Positions 41,801-49,858 of a stretch of 49,932 nt of DNA are shown here, piece by piece. The DNA lies in contig JAZUKV010000030.1 of the NCBI GenBank assembly GCA_045643465.1, positions 1-49,932 of the forward strand. Reading direction: 5' to 3'. The DNA comes from CAG-492 sp045643465 (GTDB taxonomy: Bacteria; Bacillota; Clostridia; TANB77; CAG-508). Both the position numbers and the translations under genes were made by a program. Every line of letters begins with the position of its first letter. Position 1 is the first letter of the stretch. The notes below the pieces were generated by a model that did no database searches, was not told the DNA's origin, and saw only the letters and a program-made list of their open reading frames with translations.

Positions 41801-41828
41801 GTGGAAAAGAGAACCGTCCCCATTTCCA
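41801..41828. repeat. Dispersed palindromic element E, inside the por operon
   Basis: GTGGAAAA, then GAGAACCGTCCCC and ATTTCCA, preceded by a partial GGTCTGTCCC. It lies between porC and porD, ending just before the porD ribosome binding site (GAAAGGAATG). Confidence 0.8.
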
Positions 41829-41844
41829 GAAAGGAATGATTGAA

Positions 41845-42144
41845 ATGAGTGAATTCACAAATAAAACACCAGCTAACGAATTATCTATTGGTGGTAATAT
41901 TTATACTGCTGGTAATGCTAAGAATTTTAAAACCGGTGACTGGCGTTCATTAAGACCAGTTTTTATAGAAGAAAAATGTAAACAATGTGGCCTTTGCTTC
42001 CCTGTTTGCCCTGATGATTCTATACCTGTAAATTGCGAAGGGAAACGCGAAGACTTTAACTTTGATTATTGTAAAGGTTGCGGCGTTTGTGCTAAAGTTT
42101 GTCCTTTTGGTGCAATTGAAATGAGAGAGGAAGGTGATAAATAA
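41845..42144 (+). CDS. porD: Pyruvate:ferredoxin oxidoreductase, delta (2[4Fe-4S]) subunit
   Basis: The 99-residue protein has two complete CxxCxxCxxxC clusters: C45/48/51/55 and C76/79/82/86, preceded by TGDWRSLRPVFIEEKCKQCG, typical of PorD. It carries electrons from the TPP centre to ferredoxin. I start at 41845 (AAGGAATGATTGAA upstream); a start at 41836 would overlap the ribosome binding site. Its stop overlaps the porA start (TAATG). Confidence 0.94.
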   Translation: MSEFTNKTPANELSIGGNIYTAGNAKNFKTGDWRSLRPVFIEEKCKQCGLCFPVCPDDSIPVNCEGKREDFNFDYCKGCGVCAKVCPFGAIEMREEGDK

Positions 42145-43334
42145 TGAGTATTAGAGAACGTTTAAGTGGAAATGAAGCTGCTGCTATTGCTATGAAACAA
42201 ATTAACCCTGATGTTGTTGCTGCTTTCCCTATTACACCTTCAACTGAAATTCCTCAATATTTTTCTACTTTTGTTAATAACGGTCAAGTGGATACTGAAT
42301 TTGTCGCTGTTGAAAGTGAACATAGTGCTATGTCTGCTTGTATCGGAGCTGAGGCTGCTGGTGCAAGAGCTATGACTGCTACATCTGCAAATGGACTTTC
42401 TTATATGTGGGAAATGATTTATATTGCATCTAGCTTACGTTTACCTTTAGTTTTATCTTTGGTTAACCGTGCTGTTTCTGGTCCTTTGAATATCCATAAT
42501 GACCATTCTGATGCAATGGGAGTTCGCGATGCAGGTTGGATTATGCTATTTAGTGAAAATAATCAAGAAGCATATGATAATTTATTAATGGCTCATAGAA
42601 TTGCAGAGCATACAGATGTTTTACTTCCTTTGATGGTTTGCCAAGATGGATTTATAACATCTCACTCTATTGAAAATATTGAATTACTGGAAGATGATGT
42701 TGTAAAAAAATTCGTTGGAACATATAAACCAGATCATTATTTATTAAATCCTAATGAAGCTATGGCAGTTGGTCCATTAGATTTACAAGCTTTTCTATTT
42801 GAGCATAAATACCAACAAGCTGAAGCTATGAGAAATGCAAAAAAAGTTATAGCTGATGTTGCTATTGAATTTGAAAAAATCACTGGAAGAAAATATAGTT
42901 TCTTTGAAGAATATAAAATGGAAGATGCTGAATATGTTGTTGTTTGTATGAATTCAACAGCTGGTACAGCTAAATATACTGTTGATAAATTGAGAGCTGA
43001 CGGAATTAAAGCTGGATTACTAAAAGTTCGTATGTTCAGACCTTTCCCTGCTGAAGAAATAGCAGAAGCTTTATCAAAATCTAATATAAAATCAGTAGCT
43101 GTTCTTGATAAATCTGATTCTTTAAATGCTACAGGTGGAGCTTTATTTGAAGATATTACTTCTGCAATGTATGTTAATCAAAAAACAGTTCCAGTTGTAA
43201 GTTACATTTATGGTATCGGTGGACGTGATACAACATCAGATAATATTGAATCAGTATTTAATGACTTGCAAAAAATAAATAAAGATACAAAATTAGAAAA
43301 TCCTTATAGATATTTAGGATTAAGAAAGGAGTAA
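42144..43334 (+). CDS. porA: Pyruvate:ferredoxin oxidoreductase, alpha subunit
   Basis: The 396-residue protein has the PorA pattern: LSGNEAAAIAMKQINPDVVAAFPITPSTEIPQYF, ESEHSAMSACIGAEAAGARAMTATSANGL, AVSGPLNIHNDHSDAMGVRD and VDKLRADGIKAGLLKVRMFRPFPAEEI. FPITPSTEI and the SEHSAM loop bind pyruvate/TPP. It is translationally coupled to porD by a one-base overlap. porB follows within 6 nt. Confidence 0.96.
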   Translation: MSIRERLSGNEAAAIAMKQINPDVVAAFPITPSTEIPQYFSTFVNNGQVDTEFVAVESEHSAMSACIGAEAAGARAMTATSANGLSYMWEMIYIASSLRLPLVLSLVNRAVSGPLNIHNDHSDAMGVRDAGWIMLFSENNQEAYDNLLMAHRIAEHTDVLLPLMVCQDGFITSHSIENIELLEDDVVKKFVGTYKPDHYLLNPNEAMAVGPLDLQAFLFEHKYQQAEAMRNAKKVIADVAIEFEKITGRKYSFFEEYKMEDAEYVVVCMNSTAGTAKYTVDKLRADGIKAGLLKVRMFRPFPAEEIAEALSKSNIKSVAVLDKSDSLNATGGALFEDITSAMYVNQKTVPVVSYIYGIGGRDTTSDNIESVFNDLQKINKDTKLENPYRYLGLRKE

Positions 43335-43340
43335 TTGAAA

Positions 43341-44303
43341 ATGGCATATAATTTAAAAGAAGTTATGACTACAAAACCATCAAGATTTACAGCAGGTCAC
43401 AGAATGTGTGCAGGTTGTGGTGCTCCAGCTACTGCTAGAATGGTTCTTCGTGCTTTAAAACCTGAAGACCACGCAGTTGTTTCTTGCGCTACTGGTTGTA
43501 TGGAAGTTTCTACTTTTATCTACCCTTATACTTCATGGACAGATTCTTTTATTCACACTGCTTTTGAATGCGCTTCTGCCAATATATCTGGCGCTGAAGC
43601 TGCATATAAATCATTGAAGAAACAAGGAAAATTACCTGAAGACTATACTGCAAAATTCATCACATTTGGTGGGGATGGAGGCACTTATGATATAGGTATC
43701 CAAAGCTTGTCTGGTGCTATGGAAAGAGGTCATGATATGACTTATGTTTGTTATGATAATGGCGCTTATATGAACACAGGTATTCAACGTTCATCTGCAA
43801 CACCAAAATTTGCTGATACAACTACAACACCAGCTGGTTCAGTTATTCCAGGGAAAATGCAATCTAGAAAAGATTTAACTAAAGTTATGGTTGGACATCA
43901 TTTACCTTATGTTGCTCAAACAGTTGCTTTAAATAATTTTAAGGATTTATATGAAAAATCTGAAAAAGCTATCTATACAGAAGGTCCAACATTCTTAAAT
44001 GTTTTGGCACCTTGCCCTCGTGGATGGGGTTATGCTACTGAAAATTTAATGGAAATTAATAAATTAGCAGTTGAAACATGTTATTGGCCTTTATATGAAG
44101 TAATTGATGGTAAATATGTAATTAATTACAAACCAAAAAATAAATTACCAATTGAAGAATTTTTAAGACCTCAAAGAAGATTTAAACATATGTTTAAACC
44201 AGGTAATGAATGGATGATAAAAGAATTCCAAGAAGAAGTAGATGCTAGATGGCAAGAGCTTCTTGATTTAGAAGAAATGACTAATAAAACTTCTGAAGAA
44301 TAG
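43341..44303 (+). CDS. porB: Pyruvate:ferredoxin oxidoreductase, beta subunit
   Basis: The 320-residue protein binds TPP and an iron-sulfur cluster. GHRMCAGCGAPATARM has the Cys pair, CATGCMEVS a further Cys, and ITFGGDGGTYDIGIQSLSGAMERGHDMTYVCYDNGAYMNTGIQRSS is the TPP-Mg signature. APCPRGWGY supplies the distal Cys. I use the ATG at 43341 after AAGGAGTAATTGAAA. The enzyme makes acetyl-CoA and reduced ferredoxin; acetyl-CoA feeds AdhE. A terminator follows. Confidence 0.96.
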   Translation: MAYNLKEVMTTKPSRFTAGHRMCAGCGAPATARMVLRALKPEDHAVVSCATGCMEVSTFIYPYTSWTDSFIHTAFECASANISGAEAAYKSLKKQGKLPEDYTAKFITFGGDGGTYDIGIQSLSGAMERGHDMTYVCYDNGAYMNTGIQRSSATPKFADTTTTPAGSVIPGKMQSRKDLTKVMVGHHLPYVAQTVALNNFKDLYEKSEKAIYTEGPTFLNVLAPCPRGWGYATENLMEINKLAVETCYWPLYEVIDGKYVINYKPKNKLPIEEFLRPQRRFKHMFKPGNEWMIKEFQEEVDARWQELLDLEEMTNKTSEE

Positions 44304-44310
44304 TAAAGCA

Positions 44311-44345
44311 AAACGAGTATAAATTTAATTTATACTCGTTTTTTG
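44311..44345 (+). terminator. por operon terminator
   Basis: AAACGAGTATAAATT (44311-44325) pairs with AATTTATACTCGTTT (44327-44341), then TTTG. It is also usable in the other direction by the convergent ferredoxin gene. Confidence 0.88.
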
Positions 44346-44400
44346 TATTTAATATTATTTTGCATTAAATATATTTAAAAATCTAATCCAATAAATAAAA

Positions 44401-44571
44401 TTAAGCTTCTTCAGGTGCTTCAACAGGACAAACTCCTGCGCATGTTCCACATGATATGCATACGTTTTCGTCTATTTCATATTTTCCATCACCTTGTTTT
44501 ATGCAATCCATTGGACATTGTGCTGCACATGCTCCGCATCCTATACATTTATCAGTAATTTTGTATGCCAT
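44401..44571 (-). CDS. 2[4Fe-4S] ferredoxin
   Basis: The 56-residue clostridial-type ferredoxin starts MAYKITDKCIGCGACAAQC. Its two clusters use C9/12/15/19 (with C48) and C38/41/44/48 by the usual pattern, with PMDCIKQG and GVCPVEAPEEA at the ends. GGTGGTGAAATAA precedes the ATG. It is convergent with and adjacent to the por operon, making it a likely electron acceptor of the POR. It is 32 nt downstream of ricT. Confidence 0.95.
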   Translation of the reverse strand: MAYKITDKCIGCGACAAQCPMDCIKQGDGKYEIDENVCISCGTCAGVCPVEAPEEA

Positions 44572-44603
44572 TTATTTCACCACCTTTCGTTTCTTACTTC
44601 TAT

Positions 44604-45524
44604 CTATATTTCATCTTCCTGTTTATTCTTTGAATCCATTTTTTCTAGTTTTTCTAGCTCTTGAAGTTCCTTGTAGTTTTCTTTTTCTTCTTCATCTACA
44701 ATATTTGTTTTAGCATCTTTTATAACTTTAATATCTTTTGCATCAAATTTTTTATAACAAAAATCTTCTCCATCTTTAATTTTTACTTTTACAATTTCTT
44801 TTAATATTTCTACACCTTCTACAATTCCTTCTCCAGATGAAGTTTTGACAATAGCCCCTATTTTAGGTAACCTAGCAAGTTTTTCTGAGTATGCTTCTTG
44901 TTCATATTTTAAACAGCACATTAATCTTCCACAATTTCCAGAAATTTTTGATGGATTTAATGCTATATTTTGCTCTTTTGCCATTTTTATTGATACTGTT
45001 TCAAAATTATCTAAAAAAGAACAACAACAAAGTTCACGTCCGCAAACTCCATTTCCGCCAATTCTTTTAACTTCGTCTCTTACTCCAATTTGTCTTAATT
45101 CAATTCTTGTTTTAAATACTGAAGCTAGCTCTTTAACTAAATCTCTAAAATCTATTCTTCCATCTGCTGTAAAATAAAATAGTATTTTACTTCCATCAAA
45201 TTTATATTCAACATCTGTTAAATTCATGTCTAATTTATATTTTTGTATTTTCTCTTTACAAATTTTAAATGCTTCTTCTTCTTTATTTTTAAACTTCTTT
45301 TGAGATTCTAAATCTTCTTTTGTTGCAATTCTTATAACTTTTTTTAAAGGTGCTTCTAGTTTTTCTTCATCAATTTCTCTATTAGCAATAACTACCTTCC
45401 CTAATTCATCACCCATTGCAGTTTCAACTATAACATCTGCATTCTTTTCAATTTGTAAATCTTCAGGATCAAAAAAGTATATTTTACCAGGTTTCTTAAA
45501 TCTAACCCCTATTATTTTTTTCAT
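44604..45524 (-). CDS. ricT: PSP1-domain protein RicT (YaaT)
   Basis: The 306-residue protein matches YaaT/RicT: KKIIGVRFKKPGKIYFF, ETAMGDELGKV, KILFYFTADGRIDFRDLVKELAS, then Cys-rich CGRELCCCSFL and CGRLMCCLKYEQEAY. In B. subtilis RicT with RicA/RicF carries [4Fe-4S] clusters, and supports RNase Y-dependent mRNA maturation, biofilm and sporulation. A Lys/Glu-rich tail (~265-306) is additional. Its start overlaps holB by 23 nt; the lepB-holB-ricT order partly resembles the Firmicute tmk-holB-yaaT cluster. Confidence 0.92.
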   Translation of the reverse strand: MKKIIGVRFKKPGKIYFFDPEDLQIEKNADVIVETAMGDELGKVVIANREIDEEKLEAPLKKVIRIATKEDLESQKKFKNKEEEAFKICKEKIQKYKLDMNLTDVEYKFDGSKILFYFTADGRIDFRDLVKELASVFKTRIELRQIGVRDEVKRIGGNGVCGRELCCCSFLDNFETVSIKMAKEQNIALNPSKISGNCGRLMCCLKYEQEAYSEKLARLPKIGAIVKTSSGEGIVEGVEILKEIVKVKIKDGEDFCYKKFDAKDIKVIKDAKTNIVDEEEKENYKELQELEKLEKMDSKNKQEDEI

Positions 45525-46431
45525 GTATTTCCTCCCAAATTTTAATCAACATATTATCTATGGACATATCATAATTACTACTATTCTTAATTTTATTTTT
45601 TGTTATTTGAATAACTTTCATTGAATTAATATATCCATTTACATTATAAGCATTATACCTTATTTTTTCAAAAAATAAAATATAAAAATAATCTAATATC
45701 AAATTTATTTCATCTTTATTTTCATAAAAAAATTGATTTTTGTTAAAAAATTCTAATTCATCCAACTTTTCAAGATTATTAACCAAATCTTTTACATTCT
45801 TTAGTATATCACTTTTTAATAATACTTTTTCGGCTTTACTAATACTTCCATCGCACAAATTAAATAAGGATTTGTCCATTATCATATCTTCATGCTTATG
45901 CTCTAAATAATTCATTAACACATCGTTATCAATTTTATTAAAAAATATTTTTGTACATCTTGATTTAACTGTTGGCAATATATAATTTTCGTTTGTTGCA
46001 ACTAAAATTATTACAATAAATTCTTGAGGCTCTTCTAAGGTTTTTAATAAACAGTTTTGTGCTTCTGTTGTCATGCTATCTGCCTTATCTATAATATAAA
46101 CTTTTTTTGTGCATTCTATTGGCTTTTCTAGTATTTTCTTTTGCATTTCCCTTATTTGATCTATTTTAATAGAATTTCCATCTGGCTCTATAAAAAAGAA
46201 ATCTGGATTATTGTTTGAATCAAATTCTATACATGAATCACAACAATTGCATGGTATTTTTTCACTTTTATTATTGCATAGAATCATTTTAGCAAAATTC
46301 TTAGCAAACTCTTTTTTTCCAATTCCGTCAATTCCATAAAATAAATAACTATGTAATATATTCCCGCTTGTAACTGAATTTATTAAAGTTTGTTTAACTT
46401 CATCATTTCCTATTAATTCATCAAACCCCAA
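45502..46431 (-). CDS. holB: DNA polymerase III delta-prime subunit
   Basis: The 309-residue clamp-loader subunit begins FDELIGNDEVKQTLINSV. GNILHSYLFYGIDGIGKKEFAKNFAKMILC is a Walker A-like loop (GIDGIGKKE). The zinc module is C-x8-C-x2-C-x2-C-like (CNNKSEKIPCNCCDSC). KVYIIDKADSMTTEAQNCLLKTLEEPQEFIVIIL and the arginine-finger region TVKSRC follow. The domain III end is shorter than usual. It overlaps ricT. A short GGAGGATTG upstream suggests coupling to lepB (15-nt gap). Confidence 0.9.
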   Translation of the reverse strand: MGFDELIGNDEVKQTLINSVTSGNILHSYLFYGIDGIGKKEFAKNFAKMILCNNKSEKIPCNCCDSCIEFDSNNNPDFFFIEPDGNSIKIDQIREMQKKILEKPIECTKKVYIIDKADSMTTEAQNCLLKTLEEPQEFIVIILVATNENYILPTVKSRCTKIFFNKIDNDVLMNYLEHKHEDMIMDKSLFNLCDGSISKAEKVLLKSDILKNVKDLVNNLEKLDELEFFNKNQFFYENKDEINLILDYFYILFFEKIRYNAYNVNGYINSMKVIQITKNKIKNSSNYDMSIDNMLIKIWEEIHEKNNRG

Positions 46432-46446
46432 TTTAACAATCCTCCA

Positions 46447-47082
46447 TTATACCTTTCCAAATTTATTTAATGGCCACCATCTAAACAAGGCTTTACCTTC
46501 TATTCTTTTAATGGGTATGCAACCAAATTTTCTTGAATCTATTGATGCACTTCTATTATCACCTAATACATATACATAACCATCTGGAACTATAACATTA
46601 TCATAAAATCCATCAAAAACCATTTCTGTTTTAGTTCCCTCTTCTAAATATTCTTCTTCTAGTAAATTTCCATTTAAATATACATTACCATTTTCTATTT
46701 TTATGTGATCACCTGATACCCCAATTACTCTCTTTATATAGCTTCTTTTTGAAATTCCTAAAGTTGCATACAATATTTTATCCATGAGACTGCTGGTATC
46801 TTTGTCATATTTTGCTACTGGATATTTTAAATTTACACTTTGTGCTAGATCTTCTGAAGGTGCTTCAAATGTAATTATATCGCCTCTGTCTGGTACCTTT
46901 TTAGAAATTCTTATAAAAGTTCCCATAAATAGTTTTTCTCCCGGCAATAATGTATTTTCCATTGAAATTCCTCTTACTGTTGTAGGCATACCTATAAAAG
47001 TTTTCATACAAAATACTATTAAAAAAGCCAGTAAAATACTATATAACCAACCTATTATATTATCTTTAATTTTTTCTTTCAT
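46447..47082 (-). CDS. lepB: Signal peptidase I
   Basis: The 211-residue protein has one N-terminal helix (~9-30). The catalytic Ser40 is in VRGISMENTL and Lys117 in YIKRVIGVSGDHI (Ser-Lys dyad). GDIITFEAPS and GYVYVLGDNRSASIDSRKFG are the remaining signature boxes. It cleaves signal peptides at the outer face. The internal insertion ~75-115 is somewhat long. AGGAGACGTACAA precedes the ATG. It follows the histidine kinase gene by 47 nt. Confidence 0.94.
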   Translation of the reverse strand: MKEKIKDNIIGWLYSILLAFLIVFCMKTFIGMPTTVRGISMENTLLPGEKLFMGTFIRISKKVPDRGDIITFEAPSEDLAQSVNLKYPVAKYDKDTSSLMDKILYATLGISKRSYIKRVIGVSGDHIKIENGNVYLNGNLLEEEYLEEGTKTEMVFDGFYDNVIVPDGYVYVLGDNRSASIDSRKFGCIPIKRIEGKALFRWWPLNKFGKV

Positions 47083-47129
47083 TTGTACGTCTCCTAGCTA
47101 TATTTTTCATGAATATTATAGTATAAATA

Positions 47130-48530
47130 TTAACTGTTTTCAATATTTTCTCTATTTTTAGCTGGTATTCTTATTACTACTTCTGTACCTTTTCCATATT
47201 CACTTTTAATATCTATACTTCCATTATTTTGCTCTATTATCTCTTTTGCTATTGCTAATCCTAATCCAGTTCCACCTAGCTCTCTTGTTCTTGCTTTGTC
47301 CACTCTATAAAATCTTTCAAATATTCTTGGAAGATCTTCTTCTGGAATTCCAATTCCATTATCAATAACTTTTATATATGCATCATTATAAACAAATCCT
47401 ACATATATTTTAATATTGCCATTTTCTGGTGTATATTTTACACTATTTGTTAAAATATTAATAATTACTCGCTCTAACCCAAATTTATCAGCTTTAACTA
47501 ATGGAACATCTGCTGTTACAAAACATTCAATTTTATGTTTTTTCTTTTCAATCTCCATTTGCACATTTTGTATACAACTTTTAGTTAATTCTCCTAAATC
47601 GATTTCTGTAATTTCTAATTTATTTTTGTTTGTATCATATCTTGATAATGTTAATAAATCAGTAACAAGCTTTGCCATTCTTCTTGATTCTGTAGATATT
47701 ACACTTAAAAATTGATTTTGCGTTTTTTTGTCATATTCATCTTCCATTAATGTATCAGCATAACCAATAATTGATGTTATTGGTGTTTTCAATTCGTGGG
47801 AAACATCAGCAACAAACTCTTTTCTCATATTATCCAGTTTAACATGCTCTGTAATATCTTGTAATAGTATTATAATTCCGTTTGGTCTATTTTTTATATC
47901 TTTAAATGGTGCAAAATATACATTTATATATTTCTCATTTATATATACCTTTTGCTCAAATGAAGTTAAATCATCTAAATAAACTATTTTTTCTAGATTT
48001 ACATCTAAATTAATTTTATTGAAAATTTTATTAAAAGAATTATCTTCAGGTTTCAAATCAAAAAAATTAATTGCTGCTGGATTTATATATGTTAAATTTC
48101 CATCTATATCGAAAGAAATAACACCATCTTTAATATGTAATAAAATTGCTTCAACCTGATTTTTTTGCTTATTTGCAGTTTTAATATTACTTTTTATCTC
48201 TTCAGTCATATCATTAATTGTTTTTGAAAATTTATCTTCAGATGCTTTTTTTCCTTCATCTAAATACTTTATTGTTTCCTCAGAATCTTCATCAATTTTA
48301 CCTGTTTTATTTACAATTTCTGAAAATGGCTTTGTTAGTATTTTTAATATACAATCTACAGTTATAATAATGCATATTGAAAAAAGAATAATTGTACCAA
48401 TCCAAATAAGTATATAATTATGCAAATTTTCTTCTGCTATATTTTTCATATTTATAAAATTATTAAGTGATATTAATATCGTTCCTATTAATATAATTAT
48501 TGATGTTACTTTTAACTGAATATTTTTCAT
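47130..48530 (-). CDS. Sensor histidine kinase (WalK/PhoR-like)
   Basis: The 466-residue protein has two helices (~8-27 and ~38-62) flanking a very short loop. A helical linker (~65-125) and a PAS domain (~126-230, VISFDIDGNLTYINPAAINFF) follow. The HisKA domain carries His245 in FVADVSHELKTPITSIIGY, and the HATPase has NILTNSVKYTPENG, DNGIGIPEEDLPRIFERFYRVD and GGTGLGLAIAKEII. The architecture matches WalK/PhoR. The small outer loop suggests sensing within or near the membrane, perhaps of lipid II or another protein. It is paired with the response regulator at 48626, with a hairpin between them. Confidence 0.93.
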   Translation of the reverse strand: MKNIQLKVTSIIILIGTILISLNNFINMKNIAEENLHNYILIWIGTIILFSICIIITVDCILKILTKPFSEIVNKTGKIDEDSEETIKYLDEGKKASEDKFSKTINDMTEEIKSNIKTANKQKNQVEAILLHIKDGVISFDIDGNLTYINPAAINFFDLKPEDNSFNKIFNKINLDVNLEKIVYLDDLTSFEQKVYINEKYINVYFAPFKDIKNRPNGIIILLQDITEHVKLDNMRKEFVADVSHELKTPITSIIGYADTLMEDEYDKKTQNQFLSVISTESRRMAKLVTDLLTLSRYDTNKNKLEITEIDLGELTKSCIQNVQMEIEKKKHKIECFVTADVPLVKADKFGLERVIINILTNSVKYTPENGNIKIYVGFVYNDAYIKVIDNGIGIPEEDLPRIFERFYRVDKARTRELGGTGLGLAIAKEIIEQNNGSIDIKSEYGKGTEVVIRIPAKNRENIENS

Positions 48531-48582
48531 CGAAATACATTCCTCTCATGTAAAAAAATTACAATTTTTTTATTAATAAAAA

Positions 48583-48616
48583 AAGGAGAACATTTCTTTA
48601 TTATAATGTTCCCCTT
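48583..48616 (-). terminator. Terminator-like hairpin between response regulator and kinase
   Basis: AGGAGAACATT (48584-48594) pairs with AATGTTCCCCT (48605-48615), with TTTTTTTATT following on the minus strand. Transcription into the kinase gene would need read-through, suggesting a higher ratio of regulator to kinase. Confidence 0.75.
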
Positions 48617-48625
48617 TAAAATTGT

Positions 48626-49423
48626 CTATTTTGAAGCTATATAATAACCAACACTTCTTTTGGTTATTAATATTTTTGGAGTAGATGTATCTAGCTCAAT
48701 TTTTTCTCTAATTCTTCTTACTGTTACATCTACAGTTCTTATATCTCCATAATATTCATAACCCCATACTTTTTCAAGTAAGGTTTCTCTTGTTACTACT
48801 TGACCTGGCTGATTTGCTAAATATTTTAATACTTCAAATTCTCTTAAAGTTAAGTCAATTATTCTGCCTCTAACTTTTACTTCGAATTTTTCTGTATCTA
48901 TAATTAATTCACCAATTTCTATTAAAACACTTTCTTTTTTAGGATCTTCACTATATTCTACATTTTGAGTTTGAGCCTCTGCTTTTCTTAAATTAGCTTT
49001 TACTCTTGCCATTAATTCTCTTACACTAAATGGCTTTGTTATATAGTCGTCTGCCCCTAATTCTAAACCTAATATTTTGTCAATCTCTTCATCTTTTGCA
49101 GATAATATTAAAATAGGCACATTTAATGTATGTCTTAACTTTTTGCATACAGTTAATCCATCTATTTTAGGAAGCATAATGTCTAATAAAATTAAGTCTG
49201 GTTTTTGCTCTGTTGCAATTTTTATTGCTTGTTCTCCGTCACTTGCTTCCAAAGTAGCATAGCCTTCTTTTTTTAAATTATATGTCAAAATATCCACGAT
49301 TGGTTTTTCGTCATCTACTACAAGAATTGTTTTCTTTGTTTCTTCTACATTATTTTTTTCTGTAGAATCTGCATTTTCAAAATTTAATTTTTGTTTTAAA
49401 TTCTCTTTCTTATTTTCCACCAA
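48626..49423 (-). CDS. OmpR-family response regulator (WalR/PhoP-like)
   Basis: The 265-residue protein has a receiver domain with phospho-acceptor Asp81 (LILLDIMLPKIDG), the acidic pair VVDDEKP at ~36-42 and YITKPF with Lys near 132. A winged-helix OmpR domain follows (DLTLREFEVLKYLANQPGQVVTRETLLEKVWGYEYYGDIRTVDVTVRRIREKIE). An extra ~30 charged residues precede the receiver. A linker of acidic residues (~150-170) is also longer than usual. WalR-like winged-helix identity is strong, but PhoP is not excluded. Five 11-bp repeats lie just upstream of its promoter. Confidence 0.93.
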   Translation of the reverse strand: MVENKKENLKQKLNFENADSTEKNNVEETKKTILVVDDEKPIVDILTYNLKKEGYATLEASDGEQAIKIATEQKPDLILLDIMLPKIDGLTVCKKLRHTLNVPILILSAKDEEIDKILGLELGADDYITKPFSVRELMARVKANLRKAEAQTQNVEYSEDPKKESVLIEIGELIIDTEKFEVKVRGRIIDLTLREFEVLKYLANQPGQVVTRETLLEKVWGYEYYGDIRTVDVTVRRIREKIELDTSTPKILITKRSVGYYIASK

Positions 49424-49470
49424 AAAGCCCTTCCTTTCTCATTTCAAGACTTATAACTTTTGATATTATA

Positions 49471-49559
49471 TTTATATCATAATAACTAATTTTGTACAAG
49501 TTTTTTTGAATAATTTTGTCATATTTTTGAAATATTTTTGAAATATACTTGAAATATTT
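49471..49559 (-). promoter_or_regulatory. Response regulator promoter with five 11-bp direct repeats
   Basis: TTGTAC (49494-49499) and TATAAA (49471-49476), 17-bp spacer, form the promoter. Directly upstream lie tandem units: 49506-49515, 49516-49526, 49527-49537, 49538-49548 and 49549-49559, all like TTGAAATATTT on the plus strand. The 11-bp period matches direct-repeat sites bound by OmpR-family regulators, so autoregulation is a good inference. Confidence 0.75.
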
Positions 49560-49568
49560 TAAAACCAA

Positions 49569-49602
49569 AAATCAAAGAGCGTTAATTAACGCTCTTTGAT
49601 TT
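49569..49602. terminator. 34-bp perfect palindrome, terminator with the stop codon at its centre
   Basis: A 17-bp arm (AAATCAAAGAGCGTTAA) is repeated inverted with no spacer. The TAA stop of the 49586 gene falls at the centre. T-rich sequence follows on the minus strand. Confidence 0.85.
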
Positions 49603-49858
49603 CCTTTTTAGATGACATGGTAGTCAAGTACCACACCATACCGAAACTTACTAATGCTACGATAATCAACGTGATGATAAATGTGTAAAGCACTGGAGCT
49701 GCCTCTGACAGTTGTATGAATTTTTTCCCTGTAGTAGTAAAACTATCATTGTATGCAATAACTGCATACAATTCCAATGCCACCGCTGCTCCAAAAGTCA
49801 CATTAGTAATCCTCCATAAAGTACGAAGGGTTTTCCGAATTTTCTTTGTTTTTTTCAT
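49586..49858 (-). CDS. Small two-helix membrane protein, unknown
   Basis: The 90-residue protein has a very basic N-terminus (MKKTKKIRKTLRTLWR), helices at ~18-36 and ~55-78, a short loop carrying FTTTGKKFIQLSEAAP, and a charged tail SSKKEIKER, so both ends face the cytoplasm. A strong GAGGAGAG precedes the ATG and a TATAAT lies at 49909-49914. Codons such as CGG, ACC, GCG and CTT are unlike its neighbours. I recognise no family. The gene runs into a perfect palindromic terminator. Confidence 0.7.
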   Translation of the reverse strand: MKKTKKIRKTLRTLWRITNVTFGAAVALELYAVIAYNDSFTTTGKKFIQLSEAAPVLYTFIITLIIVALVSFGMVWYLTTMSSKKEIKER

